This document shows, one piece after another, positions 26,514 to 35,049 of a stretch of 49,073 nt of DNA. This DNA comes from a virus, in the IMG/VR virus record IMGVR_UViG_3300046656_000202, positions 1-49,073 of that record, one strand, 5' to 3'. Numbering within the stretch: position 1 is the stretch's first letter; every line of letters starts with the position of its first letter. The notes under the pieces were generated by a model. It did not search any database, was not told the origin of the DNA, and saw only the letters and a program-made list of their open reading frames with translations. A program made the translations under genes and the position numbers.

Positions 26514-27125
26514 TTACCCGACGGGGGCGAGTGTGATCGTCAGCATTCCAACCAGACCAGTGATGGTCCCGCTGAAATCCAGAGCGATCTTGTCGCCCGT
26601 AGCGAGGAGCAGGTCGGCAGCGGTTGCCGACAGCACCCCGGTCTGTGTGGTGTTGATCACCGCAGTGAGGTCGAACACCGCGGTCGTGAGTTCCTTAACC
26701 GTCGCACCTGCAACAGCACCGGGAGCTGAGGTGTCCGTGATCTTACGAGGACGGACGTTAGCACCGGCGCCGCCAACAACGGAGTGGATCTCGTTGACCG
26801 CGGTTACCTTGTACGCCCTGTCCGCGACAAAGACGTGCTGGTCAACCATGGTACCGGTGAGCGGAATGCCGACCGATCGAGCTGAAGCAACTCCGCCCCC
26901 GGTATTCCACGCGCTGAAGCCCGCGGCCTCAACGGTGGCTGCGTCCGCAACGCGCATCGTGCCCGCGTTGTCGAACCACATGTACCAGTCGTTGCCGTCC
27001 CCATCCTGGAAGATTTGCCCCGCGGGGGCTTTGCCAGTGAGAGGAACACCACCGACCAGTGCGCTTGATTCCCGGGTCTGACGCGAAAAGCCCGCAAGGG
27101 GCCGACGAGACTTTGATGCTGCCAT
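26514..27125 (-). CDS. Head-associated protein following the major capsid gene
   Basis: The 203-residue protein has a basic start (AASKSRRPLAGFSRQTRESS) and twice shows a VG-VPLTGK / VGIPLTGT type repeat, followed by a beta and Ala-rich C-terminal half. AAAGGAGG precedes ATG 27125. It is encoded directly after the capsid protein, with only the inverted-repeat region between them, so a decoration or head-fibre role is plausible. Its family is not recognised. Confidence 0.55.
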   Translation of the reverse strand: MAASKSRRPLAGFSRQTRESSALVGGVPLTGKAPAGQIFQDGDGNDWYMWFDNAGTMRVADAATVEAAGFSAWNTGGGVASARSVGIPLTGTMVDQHVFVADRAYKVTAVNEIHSVVGGAGANVRPRKITDTSAPGAVAGATVKELTTAVFDLTAVINTTQTGVLSATAADLLLATGDKIALDFSGTITGLVGMLTITLAPVG

Positions 27126-27143
27126 TCAGTCCTCCTTTGTTTA

Positions 27144-27210
27144 AGTGGCTGGGAACCGGTTAATCGGGCAAACCCCCCAGAGAGCACGACTGTCCGTGCC
27201 CCCAGCCACT
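27144..27210 (-). terminator. Long inverted repeat after the major capsid gene
   Basis: A perfect 10-base inverted repeat, AGTGGCTGGG at 27144-27153 and CCCAGCCACT at 27201-27210, encloses a smaller stem, GCACG at 27184-27188 with CGTGC at 27195-27199. It begins seven bases after the capsid stop. In phage late operons such structures behind the capsid gene cause partial termination or stabilise capsid mRNA. No T run follows on the minus strand, so an mRNA-end or attenuator role is more likely than full termination. Confidence 0.5.
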
Positions 27211-27216
27211 CAAATG

Positions 27217-28137
27217 TTATCCGCCAGAGGACCCGTACACGCCGCGCCACTCGGAGAAGCCCTTCGAGTATCGGGCGTAGATCTTGAACAGCGCATCGCC
27301 GCTCGTGAAGTCGTCCGCGTTGGCCGTCTCGGGCCGGACACGCCAGAAGAACTTGGCGTCGTGACCGCCCGACTTCTTCTGCGACTTCGGCGGGCACACC
27401 AGGAACCACTGACGGGCGCTGGTGAAGAACCGGCACGTGAGGAACTCGGTGACCTCGCCCTTGAGGGGGTTGATCTCGTTGTTCTCCGTGTACGGCTTGT
27501 ACTCGGACTGGAGGATCTCCTTCGCGGCCCACTGGAACGTGGGGTCCAGGATGACCAGAGCCGGGCTCATGACGATGGGCCGACCGCGATCGTCGAGGAT
27601 CTGGTTGTAGTGATCCAGCCCCGCCTGATACGACGTGAAGGAGAAGTCGGCGTCCGTGGACGGCCTGTTGCCCATCGTCGCACCACCGTCGAGCCGGGTG
27701 TGCGCGGTGTTGCACAGGGAGAGGCCGTCCAGGCCGACGAACGAGGCGCTGAACGCGTTGTTGAAGACGCTCCACGCATCCGTCTCGACCTTGTACGAGC
27801 ACGCGCGGCCCAGTTCGGCGGCCATGTTGCTCATGATGTCGTACAGATCATCATCGTACATCTCCCGGGTGATACGGAACCCGAGGCCGTACGATGCGTG
27901 CGTGTAGCGAAGTGCCGATCCGATGAGTGGATCGTCGAACGCCGTTGCCGTGCCTTCCGGCTTCGGCACCATCGTTCCGAGCCCCGCGACCTTGAGTTCC
28001 TCTTCGTACGCTCTCACCGAGGTATCGGTGTTGAACACGCCCTGCCACTGGTTCGGCTGAGCGTCGATCTCGTTGAAGAGCACATCGAAGAGACCAGGTG
28101 CAAGGAGCGCGGAGAACTGACCTGAAGAGACTGCCAT
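27217..28137 (-). CDS. Major capsid protein
   Basis: The 306-residue protein has the size and pattern of Mu gpT-like major head proteins in the HK97 fold. The N-terminal helix holds LFDVLFNEIDAQPNQWQGVF, then RITREMYDDDLYDIMSNMAA and CNTAHTRLDGG. A strand-rich part with ALVILDPTFQWAAKEIL and DAKFFWRVRPETANADDF follows. A strong ribosome site (TAAGGAG seven bases before ATG 28137) fits high expression. It lies after a small head protein and before the inverted-repeat region, the usual place of the capsid gene downstream of portal and scaffold. No protease or large N-terminal prosegment is obvious. Confidence 0.82.
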   Translation of the reverse strand: MAVSSGQFSALLAPGLFDVLFNEIDAQPNQWQGVFNTDTSVRAYEEELKVAGLGTMVPKPEGTATAFDDPLIGSALRYTHASYGLGFRITREMYDDDLYDIMSNMAAELGRACSYKVETDAWSVFNNAFSASFVGLDGLSLCNTAHTRLDGGATMGNRPSTDADFSFTSYQAGLDHYNQILDDRGRPIVMSPALVILDPTFQWAAKEILQSEYKPYTENNEINPLKGEVTEFLTCRFFTSARQWFLVCPPKSQKKSGGHDAKFFWRVRPETANADDFTSGDALFKIYARYSKGFSEWRGVYGSSGG

Positions 28138-28149
28138 GTTCTATGCTCC

Positions 28150-28668
28150 TTACGTGCCCACGCGTGTCTGGCAAACAGCTGCGCAGAACGACGCGTAAAC
28201 GTGGGGACGGATGTCGGTCAGGGCGTATGGCGTTGGGACCGTCTCATCCCAGCTCCCCCAGATGATCATGCGATCGGCAGTCGTGTCGGCGATGTCGACG
28301 TACCACAGTCCGCCTGCGGCCGCTTTGGCGACACCGTACGCTTTGCCGATAGCAGCTGTCGTGAGGACACCAGTTCCCTCGGAAGCACTGGTGTCAGCGT
28401 ACGCGCGGAAGACGACGTCGGGATGGGCGATCTCCACGAGACCGGAGGCCGCGAAATCCACAGCGTTGTTTGTCCCGGGTGCCGTTGCTACGCCTGCGAT
28501 GAGAGCGGGGTCAGCGCCGCATTCCGTGAGACGACCGCTGGTGTCGAGAAACAGCAGCGCCCCGCGAACATGCGTGTTGAGAGCCTTCTCACCCCAGGAG
28601 TAGCGCGGAATCGGCACCGCGTTGACAGTCTTCACGGCGCGCATCGGGAACTTGCTCTGCGTTGCCAT
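28150..28668 (-). CDS. Head decoration-like protein
   Basis: The 172-residue protein is beta- and Ala/Gly-rich. Strand motifs in order are GALLFLDTSGRLTECG, ALIAGVATAPG, VEIAHPDVVFRAYAD and GLWYVDIADTTADRMIIWG. Proteins of this style and position, directly before the capsid gene, are usually capsid decoration or stabilising proteins (DUF2190-like). AGGAG stands before ATG 28668. The capsid gene starts 12 bases after its stop region. Confidence 0.6.
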   Translation of the reverse strand: MATQSKFPMRAVKTVNAVPIPRYSWGEKALNTHVRGALLFLDTSGRLTECGADPALIAGVATAPGTNNAVDFAASGLVEIAHPDVVFRAYADTSASEGTGVLTTAAIGKAYGVAKAAAGGLWYVDIADTTADRMIIWGSWDETVPTPYALTDIRPHVYASFCAAVCQTRVGT

Positions 28669-28677
28669 GAATTGCTC

Positions 28678-29097
28678 CTACTCCTCCCGGAAGACGAGCT
28701 GCTTGGGGACGTTTTTCAATCCCGCCTGCTTCGCTGCGTTTCGGGCGTTTTCGTTTGCCTGCTGGACCATAGTGTCCAGAGACACGTTCTGGCGGTCTCT
28801 CGCCGCTCTCAGTTCTTCGCCGACTGTCTCCTCGTACGCTTCCTTTCGAATTCGCATGAGGACAAGATCACCGCGCATGCGGGATCCGGCAGACACAGGG
28901 TTTTCCGTACTCTGCCCTGCGACGGGGAGGGGGGTGAGGGACATCTTCGGATCCTCCCCTATGACGGGTTCGAACCCGTCCAGCTGCATGGACATCACGT
29001 TGATGTCCTTCGTGTTGGCCCACCGATAGTAGTACTCGGGGTCCATGTCCGACACGAACAGGCGATCGATCCTACCGTTTGGCAAGCGACCGGTCAT
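28678..29097 (-). CDS. Small head-module protein, function unknown
   Basis: A 139-residue, helical and charged protein. The N-terminus holds a short conserved-looking part (RLFVSDMDPEYYYRWAN), and the C-terminal half is a likely coiled coil (KEAYEETVGEELRAARDRQN). It begins inside the 3' end of the scaffold-like gene (26-base overlap). I have the impression that proteins of this type commonly stand between scaffold and capsid genes in phages, but the function is not known to me. Confidence 0.6.
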   Translation of the reverse strand: MTGRLPNGRIDRLFVSDMDPEYYYRWANTKDINVMSMQLDGFEPVIGEDPKMSLTPLPVAGQSTENPVSAGSRMRGDLVLMRIRKEAYEETVGEELRAARDRQNVSLDTMVQQANENARNAAKQAGLKNVPKQLVFREE

Positions 29098-29872
29098 AAA
29101 CGCTCCTTGGCGCGCTCTGTGTTGCCGTCGACGGAGCGTCGATGTCCGCCTGTGTTTGTCCCATCTGTTCGAGACGGGAAAGGTACTGCGTAACGTCCTG
29201 CCCGGTGGCGCGGCAGAACTTGATGATCTTCTCGTTCGGTTTGAGCTTCGTCGTTGCGGCCGCGGGAGGAGGAGCAGAGGTCCTGGATCCCGGTGTCGGC
29301 GGCAGCGCGGGTGGCACAGGCTTCGCCTGTGGCGCGGTGCGCGTATGAGCAGCTACTGGAACCGTCTTAGCAGCGGGCGGCGTCTCAGGCGGTACTTCCC
29401 CTTCCGCTGCCGGAGCTCCGGGTTCCATCAGACGCGCCGCGAACTCCGGGTCGCTGGACTTGACGTTGATGTAGATCTGCCTGTGCAGGCCCTTCTGCGT
29501 CAACTGGTGCGGAGGAATGTTCCGTTTGATCTCTTCGATCTTCTCCGCGTACTTGTCGTAGTCCGTCACGGTCGCTTTGAACGCGTCCATGTCGTCCTGG
29601 ATCATCCGCAGGACGACGCCCGTGTTCAGAGGGTCCATCCGTGCGTTGTTCGCCGCGGCCAGGCGGGCCTCGGGAGTATTCTGTGGCGGTGGAGCTTGAG
29701 CAGGAGGAGTAGCTTGCTGAGCAGGTGGCCTCTCTGCAGGAGGCTTTCCGCCTCGGCTCGCCGTCTCAAGTGTTTCCGCATAGTTTGCTACATCCTCCGC
29801 ACTGAAGCCCGCGAAGCGGCCGGTTGTGTACAAGCCGGTCCGTGGGTCAATAACTGGCGTTTCGCCTGCCAT
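29072..29872 (-). CDS. Scaffold-like protein
   Basis: The 266-residue protein alternates Pro/Ala/Gln-rich disordered parts (residues about 42-70 and 150-215) with a charged helical centre (VLRMIQDDMDAFKATVTDYD, EIKRNIPPH). The end is helical and basic (QYLSRLEQMGQ). It lies between portal and capsid, the normal place of the scaffold gene. Low-complexity helical scaffolds of this size guide capsid assembly and are then removed. The assignment is from position and composition. Confidence 0.6.
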   Translation of the reverse strand: MAGETPVIDPRTGLYTTGRFAGFSAEDVANYAETLETASRGGKPPAERPPAQQATPPAQAPPPQNTPEARLAAANNARMDPLNTGVVLRMIQDDMDAFKATVTDYDKYAEKIEEIKRNIPPHQLTQKGLHRQIYINVKSSDPEFAARLMEPGAPAAEGEVPPETPPAAKTVPVAAHTRTAPQAKPVPPALPPTPGSRTSAPPPAAATTKLKPNEKIIKFCRATGQDVTQYLSRLEQMGQTQADIDAPSTATQSAPRSVYDRSLAKR

Positions 29873-30080
29873 TCTCTGGCTCCTTTGCCTTTGCGGCGAA
29901 GTCTCTCACTTCGCCCAGTTTACGTGACAGGAACTGTGCTTCGCCCTGCCGACGAAGCATCGCTTCCGGACTCTCCTCCCGGACCAACCGCACCTGACTG
30001 TTGAGGAGTTCCGCCTCCAGGAACCGCTCCAGCGCCACCTGCGCCGATTCCGGGAGGGCCGCCCATTCCTGGTTGTCCAC
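29847..30080 (-). CDS. Small helical protein overlapping the portal gene end
   Basis: The 77-residue protein starts with GTG at 30080, five bases after a perfect GGGAGG. It lies in another frame across the last 161 bases of the portal gene. It is almost wholly helical and charged (SAQVALERFLEAELLNSQVR, LRRQGEAQFLSRKLGEVRD). The ribosome site and a regular helix pattern say it is a real gene, while the portal tail in the same DNA is low complexity. Its end overlaps the scaffold start. It may be a small partner of portal or scaffold. Confidence 0.62.
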   Translation of the reverse strand: MDNQEWAALPESAQVALERFLEAELLNSQVRLVREESPEAMLRRQGEAQFLSRKLGEVRDFAAKAKEPENGRRNASY

Positions 30081-31971
30081 CTGGTCCTCCCATCATGCCC
30101 TGCGGGCCTCCGCCCATACCGGGCTGCATACCGCCTCCGCCCATCATGCCCATCGCATTCCCGATATTCTGCATCGCGGTCATGATCGTGGGCACGACTT
30201 CGTCCAGGTTCTCGATATCGAATCGCTCGACGAACTTTTTGATGATGATCCCGGCGGCATTCATGATCTGTACGATGACCATCTTCTGCTGCGGCGGGAA
30301 CATCGGGTTAAATAGGATCGCAGCGGCCTGGTTCACGCGGCCGTAGTAATCGTTGAGGACCTGGATCAGGACCTGCAGCTGCTGAATCTCGAGGTCCCGG
30401 TTCACGGACTCGGACGAGAGCTTCAAGGACAGGCCGAGCGTCACCCGGGGGTCACCAGGAGGGAACTGGATATATCGACCTGGAGCCCATTCATAGCCTT
30501 GGGGCCGGAACTGCTGTTCCTGTTGCACCGTCAGGTACAGGAGCTCTTCGATCGCTTTACGCATGTCATCGATGGACACCCAGAAACGGATGTTACCTTC
30601 GGTGATCAGCGCTGTGGTACCGGTGGCCGTTGCTCTGGACCCTACCGTCGCCGACTCCATACCGAGGTTGTACACGCTAACCCCAGTACGCTTCTCCATG
30701 AGGAAGGCGGCTCGCTCTTCGACGTTAGCCAGGTTACCGCTTGGCTCGGAGAGGTGGTAGATGGCAAAGTCCTTCCCAGGATTCTCAACTTTGACGTGCT
30801 TACCGGGGTAGATTTCCTCGTTGCGGCCAATGTTCGTGTCCGGAGTAGTGACAATAATGCCAGCGTTGGCGGCGGTCGCAGCATCGATCACCTGATTGTG
30901 GGCGGTGGACGCTTCCTTCTGGAAGGGAAGGGACATCTCAGCAACGCCAAGGGAGTACATCTGATGGCTCTGGACCAGGTAGGGAATCTTGACGAAGTGC
31001 CGGGCCCGCCCAAAGAAGGGGTTGTAAATCTTCCGGATCAACTTACGGGCGGTGTGACTGTACAGGAGGATCAGTTCCTGAAACAGCGGCGGCTGCTCTT
31101 TGTCATCGCTGCCTTCGGCGGGTGCTGTCGCGTCCGTTGCAGTGGGCGCTGTACCCGGTGGGATCTCGAACAGGCCGTGCACTTCGAACAGGTCGTAGAT
31201 GTCCTGCGTCTCCTCGATGATTCGCTCAGACTCGTTCGTCACTTTATGTCGTTCGTCGTCTCGCTTCTTTCCGGTGTGCTTGACGGCGTCGACGTCTTGA
31301 AAGGTTCCGTCGAGCTCTCCCCGTTTGAGTTCGGACCAGGAGAACCTGAGGCGGTGTGCGAACCACGGTAACTGCGACCAATTATCGAAACCACGAGGAG
31401 TAATAACATCAGCACCAGGAGCGACGTGCCATTTGACTCCGGTGTACCCGGGAACAGGAACCTCGACAACGTTTCCACCATCGTCGTACCCGTGGTAGGT
31501 TTCGGACTCCTCAACCCAGATCGGCTTGACGAACCCGTCGCCGTTCAGTGACACGTCGAAGAAGACCGACCGGAGTTTATCGGAGGCCCCGCTGTTCTCG
31601 AGGAAGTGCTTGACCCAGTCGCGGATGTCCTTATCGCCCAGGGGCTTACCGTTGGACATCTGGAACGGAGTCAAGCCACTCAAGTGGGCCTCAACCGGGT
31701 CCTTCGCCCCGAGAATACTGCGCTGGAGGCGGGCGGCGACCGCATCGACGGAGATGGCGACGTATGGGACAACTACGTTCGAGGCCCCCGGCCACGGGAA
31801 GTTCTTCGTCTCGACTTCCGGCTGCGCCTTATACGCTCGAAGAAGGTCCGCGAGGAAGACTTCTCTGGGGCGATGAGCCTCCAGCGCGCTGCCGATCTCC
31901 TTGTGGAGATACGTCAGGATCGCGGCTTCCTGGCTACTTTCGAGCTCGACCGGAATAGCTTGTATCGCCAT
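29920..31971 (-). CDS. Portal protein
   Basis: The 683-residue protein sits directly after terminase and has the portal pattern: an N-terminal helical part, a core with NFPWPGASNVVVPYVAISVD, SVFFDVSLNGDGFVKPIWVE and VKWHVAPGADVITPRG. Then comes FGRARHFVKIPYLVQSHQM with the SLPFQKEASTAHNQVIDAAT helix. The long helical C-terminal part includes FVERFDIENLDEVVP. The last 75 residues are Gly/Met/Pro-rich and overlap the 77-residue gene. Portal rings form the DNA gate at one capsid vertex and bind terminase. The length fits large podovirus portals. Confidence 0.82.
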   Translation of the reverse strand: MAIQAIPVELESSQEAAILTYLHKEIGSALEAHRPREVFLADLLRAYKAQPEVETKNFPWPGASNVVVPYVAISVDAVAARLQRSILGAKDPVEAHLSGLTPFQMSNGKPLGDKDIRDWVKHFLENSGASDKLRSVFFDVSLNGDGFVKPIWVEESETYHGYDDGGNVVEVPVPGYTGVKWHVAPGADVITPRGFDNWSQLPWFAHRLRFSWSELKRGELDGTFQDVDAVKHTGKKRDDERHKVTNESERIIEETQDIYDLFEVHGLFEIPPGTAPTATDATAPAEGSDDKEQPPLFQELILLYSHTARKLIRKIYNPFFGRARHFVKIPYLVQSHQMYSLGVAEMSLPFQKEASTAHNQVIDAATAANAGIIVTTPDTNIGRNEEIYPGKHVKVENPGKDFAIYHLSEPSGNLANVEERAAFLMEKRTGVSVYNLGMESATVGSRATATGTTALITEGNIRFWVSIDDMRKAIEELLYLTVQQEQQFRPQGYEWAPGRYIQFPPGDPRVTLGLSLKLSSESVNRDLEIQQLQVLIQVLNDYYGRVNQAAAILFNPMFPPQQKMVIVQIMNAAGIIIKKFVERFDIENLDEVVPTIMTAMQNIGNAMGMMGGGGMQPGMGGGPQGMMGGPGGQPGMGGPPGIGAGGAGAVPGGGTPQQSGAVGPGGESGSDASSAGRSTVPVT

Positions 31972-32028
31972 GGGGGTTCAGTTTGCACCTGCCCTGATAT
32001 GCCACTGTGCCGACGAGAGCCGGCCCCG

Positions 32029-32226
32029 CTATTTTCCGAGCGGGAACTTGCCCTTCTTCGTCCCCACTGGGACGATCCCCCTTGCGCTTGACGAGTTTGG
32101 CCGCCGGTTCTCGCCGCTGTTGATCGGCTGTGACTTGTGCGACGGAATCATCCCGTCGAACTTGCTTCCCCCGGGAGCGTGGGTACTTCCGCTGTACGTC
32201 GAGTAGTTTTTCGGACTGCCCTTCAT
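32029..32226 (-). CDS. Small basic protein between terminase and portal
   Basis: A 65-residue Ser/Pro/Gly/Lys-rich protein, probably disordered. AAGGAG lies seven bases before ATG 32226, and its codons mostly end in G or C like its neighbours. A second frame over the same DNA (32260-31934, 108 residues, Lys/Arg/Gln-rich) is also open and has a weaker ribosome site; its codon use looks less like a gene. I prefer the shorter frame, but both could be translated. Confidence 0.5.
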   Translation of the reverse strand: MKGSPKNYSTYSGSTHAPGGSKFDGMIPSHKSQPINSGENRRPNSSSARGIVPVGTKKGKFPLGK

Positions 32227-32297
32227 CTTTTTGCTCCTTCTTGGCTTTAGCCTTGGCCATTTCAGCCCTCGTCTATTCGGGGTCCGTTCCGGACGCC

Positions 32298-33962
32298 CTA
32301 GTAACCGGTTAACGGTGAACGACCGAGTTGACGTGATTTATCCGCCGATGCTGCGAGGCGTAGGTCTCGATCCGAAAGGGCTGGGAGCTTCGATAGCAGC
32401 GGGATGCAAGCTGCCAGAGCGTCGACCAAGTCCTTCGTTGGGAACAGAGGGAACCCTTTCATCTCCTCTACGAGGTCTCGCTGACCCCGCCGGATGTAGA
32501 GCAGCTTGGATTCGTGGTACGGGATCAGAGAGCGGATCCGATAATCCTTGTCCCCGATGGGCCGCTCTTCGAGGACGGGGAACTGGTATCCCTGTTCACG
32601 CATCTCTCGATATAGAGGAAACTTGAGGACCTTTTGGAAAGCAACGTCTTCAATTGCCGCGCGCTCAACGACGTAGCGACGATGTAGACCGATATATTGT
32701 GCGAAAAGGAGCGTTGGCTCTTGACGCTGAGCTCTCGCTTCGACAACAAAGATGCGGCCCTTCGGGTCTTTGAAGGCGACGACAATTGCGTTCCTCGCAT
32801 TCTTCTTCTTATCGGGACCGCTTAGGGCGGGATCCCAGAACATGACCCGGCGGCACACTTCGAAGGGAATGATCTCCATCGACTCGCCGTAGGAGATCGA
32901 GATGTCCCCGTCCGCGTTGAATTCGAAGTATTGGATGTCTGATTCCCGAAACTCGGCCATGGAGGGGTCGCGGGGGTTGTTCAAGTACAGCATCGAGTAC
33001 ATGAACGCGCCCTGTTTCGCGCGGACCCGTTTGCAGGATTCCATGGGAAAGAAGGACGGAAAGAACAGATATTCTTCCTCAGGATCCGGGGCGTATTGAT
33101 TAGGATCCATGTCCCACGTAGGTCGTCTATCGTGGTCCTTCGCGTCCTTTAGATCGCCTTCGAGCTGTTCACGGTTCCACTGCAGAGGGCGTACTAGGAA
33201 ATCGTACGTGTCCCCCTCGTTAGCTTGTATATCGTTGTACACGTCGTCCACACCCCAACGAGTCCCGATAAGGAGGTGAAACGCGGTCCGCTCTTCCACG
33301 AATAGAGCCTCGGACGCTTTATACCAATCCTTAACTTTACGCCGTACGGTGGGGCTTTGGAAGGACTCCAGGTCTTCAAGGTCGTCGCCTATCTGGACGG
33401 TGTAATGCCGCGAAACAAGGTGCGTATCCACGCCGGCCGCTTCCATCGTGTCTTCACCGTACACGCCATTACGAGGGAAGAGCAGATTGGAGTCAGTCCA
33501 AACCGTCCGGGAGAAATCTGGAATAATCTCAGGGAAGAGCCACCGGAGGATCTGGTTCCGTTCAATCTGGATGCGGATCGCTTTGATCTGTTTCTTTGCG
33601 TTCTCACTGGAAAAGCTGGCTAGGAGGATCCTATGCTCGGGGCCCGGTAGGCCACAGAAGTCGTCTTGTATGAGGATCCAGATCGGGAGGGATTTCGATC
33701 CGACCGTGGATTTGAACGTGTCCCGCGGGATGAGGACTACCTTGCGCTTCTTCTCGGTGTTCTGGATGAAATTACACAGCTCGAGGTGGGGATTGCGTTG
33801 GATCTTATCATAGCCGAGAACGGCAGTTGACAAGAAGAACAGTGATTCCTGAGCCCGCTGCCGCGTCTGCGCCCGGAGTTCGTCGGCCTGGGACGAAGGA
33901 GGGAGGTTCACCCCCAGGGCTTCCTCGATAGCTTTCTTGCCATGATCGAGGATAATGTCCAT
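32298..33962 (-). CDS. terL: Terminase large subunit
   Basis: The 554-residue motor protein cuts and pumps DNA into the head. The ATPase part has a variant Walker A, IPRDTFKST (residues 78-86), and Walker B IGDDLED (191-197). A coupling motif IGTRWG follows at 232-237. The RNaseH-like nuclease part has VMFWDPALSG (D377), AAIEDVAFQK (E438/D439) and KDLVDALA (D511, D514). The length is typical. It begins directly after the small subunit stop (TAA then ATG). The circular closure of the contig suggests headful packaging, but the packaging type is not proven by sequence. Confidence 0.93.
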   Translation of the reverse strand: MDIILDHGKKAIEEALGVNLPPSSQADELRAQTRQRAQESLFFLSTAVLGYDKIQRNPHLELCNFIQNTEKKRKVVLIPRDTFKSTVGSKSLPIWILIQDDFCGLPGPEHRILLASFSSENAKKQIKAIRIQIERNQILRWLFPEIIPDFSRTVWTDSNLLFPRNGVYGEDTMEAAGVDTHLVSRHYTVQIGDDLEDLESFQSPTVRRKVKDWYKASEALFVEERTAFHLLIGTRWGVDDVYNDIQANEGDTYDFLVRPLQWNREQLEGDLKDAKDHDRRPTWDMDPNQYAPDPEEEYLFFPSFFPMESCKRVRAKQGAFMYSMLYLNNPRDPSMAEFRESDIQYFEFNADGDISISYGESMEIIPFEVCRRVMFWDPALSGPDKKKNARNAIVVAFKDPKGRIFVVEARAQRQEPTLLFAQYIGLHRRYVVERAAIEDVAFQKVLKFPLYREMREQGYQFPVLEERPIGDKDYRIRSLIPYHESKLLYIRRGQRDLVEEMKGFPLFPTKDLVDALAACIPLLSKLPALSDRDLRLAASADKSRQLGRSPLTGY

Positions 33963-34487
33963 TTACTCACCGAGGCCATTACGGGCACCTTCGGTGCGCC
34001 CGCTACCAACAGTGACGACACCGTGGGATTCCTGCATCCGACGGAAGATTTCGGCCACGGCTCCCTCAGTGAGGACGATCTGAGCGGAGTTGCTGATCTT
34101 TTTCTGCGCTGCGTACCCGCCCCGATCAAGCCAATCCTGCGCGATTGCGACTTGCAGCTTCTCGTCTTCGGTGGATTCTGCGATTTCCAGGAGTCGGGAA
34201 GCCATCTCCCCGCTGAATTCCTGGATCATCTCATCCACGCCCGCATGAACATGGCGCTCATACGGGGTCCACTCGGCCTTTTTCTGGGTGAAGACCCAGT
34301 TCTCGTAGGCCTGGTACTTAGGTTGCTTGATCCAGACGCGCACGGACGCAGGAGAACGCCCTACCCGTTGAGCTAGCTGCGGAACGCTGATTTCGGGTAC
34401 CTCAGCACGGAGCTCCGCCATCATCTTCCATTCCATACGGACTGGGTCCGGGTAGAGCGGGATCGGCGGAGATGTAACTTGGGTCAT
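33963..34487 (-). CDS. terS: Terminase small subunit
   Basis: I place the start at ATG 34487, giving 174 residues. The frame stays open up to 34541, but that part contains the promoter and would begin before the predicted transcript start. The N-terminal half has a helix-turn-helix, SVPQLAQRVGRSPASVRVWI, followed by a helical oligomerisation part (VHAGVDEMIQEFSGEMASRL). Small subunits bind the packaging site and activate the large subunit. It is the first gene of the late operon and is directly followed by terL. Confidence 0.8.
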   Translation of the reverse strand: MTQVTSPPIPLYPDPVRMEWKMMAELRAEVPEISVPQLAQRVGRSPASVRVWIKQPKYQAYENWVFTQKKAEWTPYERHVHAGVDEMIQEFSGEMASRLLEIAESTEDEKLQVAIAQDWLDRGGYAAQKKISNSAQIVLTEGAVAEIFRRMQESHGVVTVGSGRTEGARNGLGE

Positions 34488-34512
34488 GATACCTGTGCTC
34501 TTTGTTCCGTCC

Positions 34513-34541
34513 ATTATATAGCGGATCCCGCGGCAAAGCAA
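34513..34541 (-). promoter_or_regulatory. Late operon promoter (sigma-70 type)
   Basis: On the minus strand TTGCTT (34541-34536) and a perfect TATAAT (34518-34513) are separated by 17 bases. Transcription would start near 34506, about 19 bases before the terS ATG at 34487, where a short leader carries AGG. This supports the shorter terS start. It faces away from the plus-strand early promoters. The same -35 hexamer, TTGCTT, occurs in the promoter at 37168. Confidence 0.7.
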
Positions 34542-34698
34542 CCGGCAAGGGGTTTATACTACGTACTTGGATGTCACAGTGAAAAATCGGGTACTATTTT
34601 TGACGTGCGTACCTAAAGGTAGGACCTAAAGGTCCGAGGGTCCCCCCATGGTAGCAGCATACGATCGTACAGCAGGACTAGAGCTGTGCCAGTTCGAG

Positions 34699-34710
34699 CC
34701 ATATAGAGAG
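34699..34710 (+). promoter_or_regulatory. CCATATAGAGAG element, copy 1
   Basis: CCATATAGAGAG, seven variable bases and then GAGGTGACTATG lead straight into the start of the 60-residue gene. The identical arrangement occurs at 35022, and a variant at 36223. TATAGA may be the -10 box of a promoter with a very short leader; a clear -35 is not visible. A host RNA polymerase with a phage or host activator is one explanation. Confidence 0.5.
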
Positions 34711-34726
34711 CTAAGGCGAGGTGACT

Positions 34727-34909
34727 ATGAGCGATGCTAAGCGTACGTGGCAGAAGAAGACCGTCGAGATGGAAGTCAAGCCTGGCGTGAAGAGCAACTG
34801 CGTCCTGGTGAAGATCGTCGCCAAGGATGGCAAGCTGCAGAAGTACGTGATGAAGCCCGTAAGCGAGTTCTGGGGCGAAGACGACGAGAAGTCCACGATC
34901 AACTGGTAG
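34727..34909 (+). CDS. Small basic protein, first gene of the rightward early region
   Basis: The 60-residue protein (starting MSDAKRTWQKKTVEMEV) is Lys-rich with alternating strands. The start is ATG 34727, behind GAGGTG. An in-frame GTG at 34721 is part of that ribosome site and unlikely. It has its own promoter element and its own terminator directly behind it, so it is a one-gene transcript. That arrangement and its position next to the late promoter suggest an early regulator or takeover protein. No family is recognised. Confidence 0.62.
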   Translation: MSDAKRTWQKKTVEMEVKPGVKSNCVLVKIVAKDGKLQKYVMKPVSEFWGEDDEKSTINW

Positions 34910-34915
34910 CCTAGT

Positions 34916-34952
34916 GACGGTCGTAGGAGCAATCCTACGATCGTCTTTTTTT
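34916..34952 (+). terminator. Intrinsic terminator with GCAA loop
   Basis: A 13-base-pair stem (34916-34928 with 34933-34945) containing one G-T pair closes on the stable four-base loop GCAA and runs into seven T. It ends the transcript of the 60-residue gene. The wobble pair would become an A-C mismatch in the opposite strand, so it works best rightward. Confidence 0.9.
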
Positions 34953-35021
34953 GCTACTACGCCAGGGCTTTCTTTCAGAGCAGGCCATTCCCCGTACGAG
35001 CTTAGATCATAGCGTGTTGTA

Positions 35022-35033
35022 CCATATAGAGAG
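35022..35033 (+). promoter_or_regulatory. CCATATAGAGAG element, copy 2
   Basis: Identical to copy 1 in its 12 bases and again followed after seven bases by GAGGTGACTATG, the ribosome site and start of a 25-residue membrane peptide. The preceding terminator ends 70 bases upstream, so a new transcript must start here. This fits a promoter. Confidence 0.55.
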
Positions 35034-35049
35034 TGATTGTGAGGTGACT

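Noticed and set aside
31934-32260. Alternative 108-residue frame between terminase and portal
   Set aside because: It overlaps the better-supported 65-residue gene, which has AAGGAG at proper distance and more typical codons. It is kept only as an alternative.
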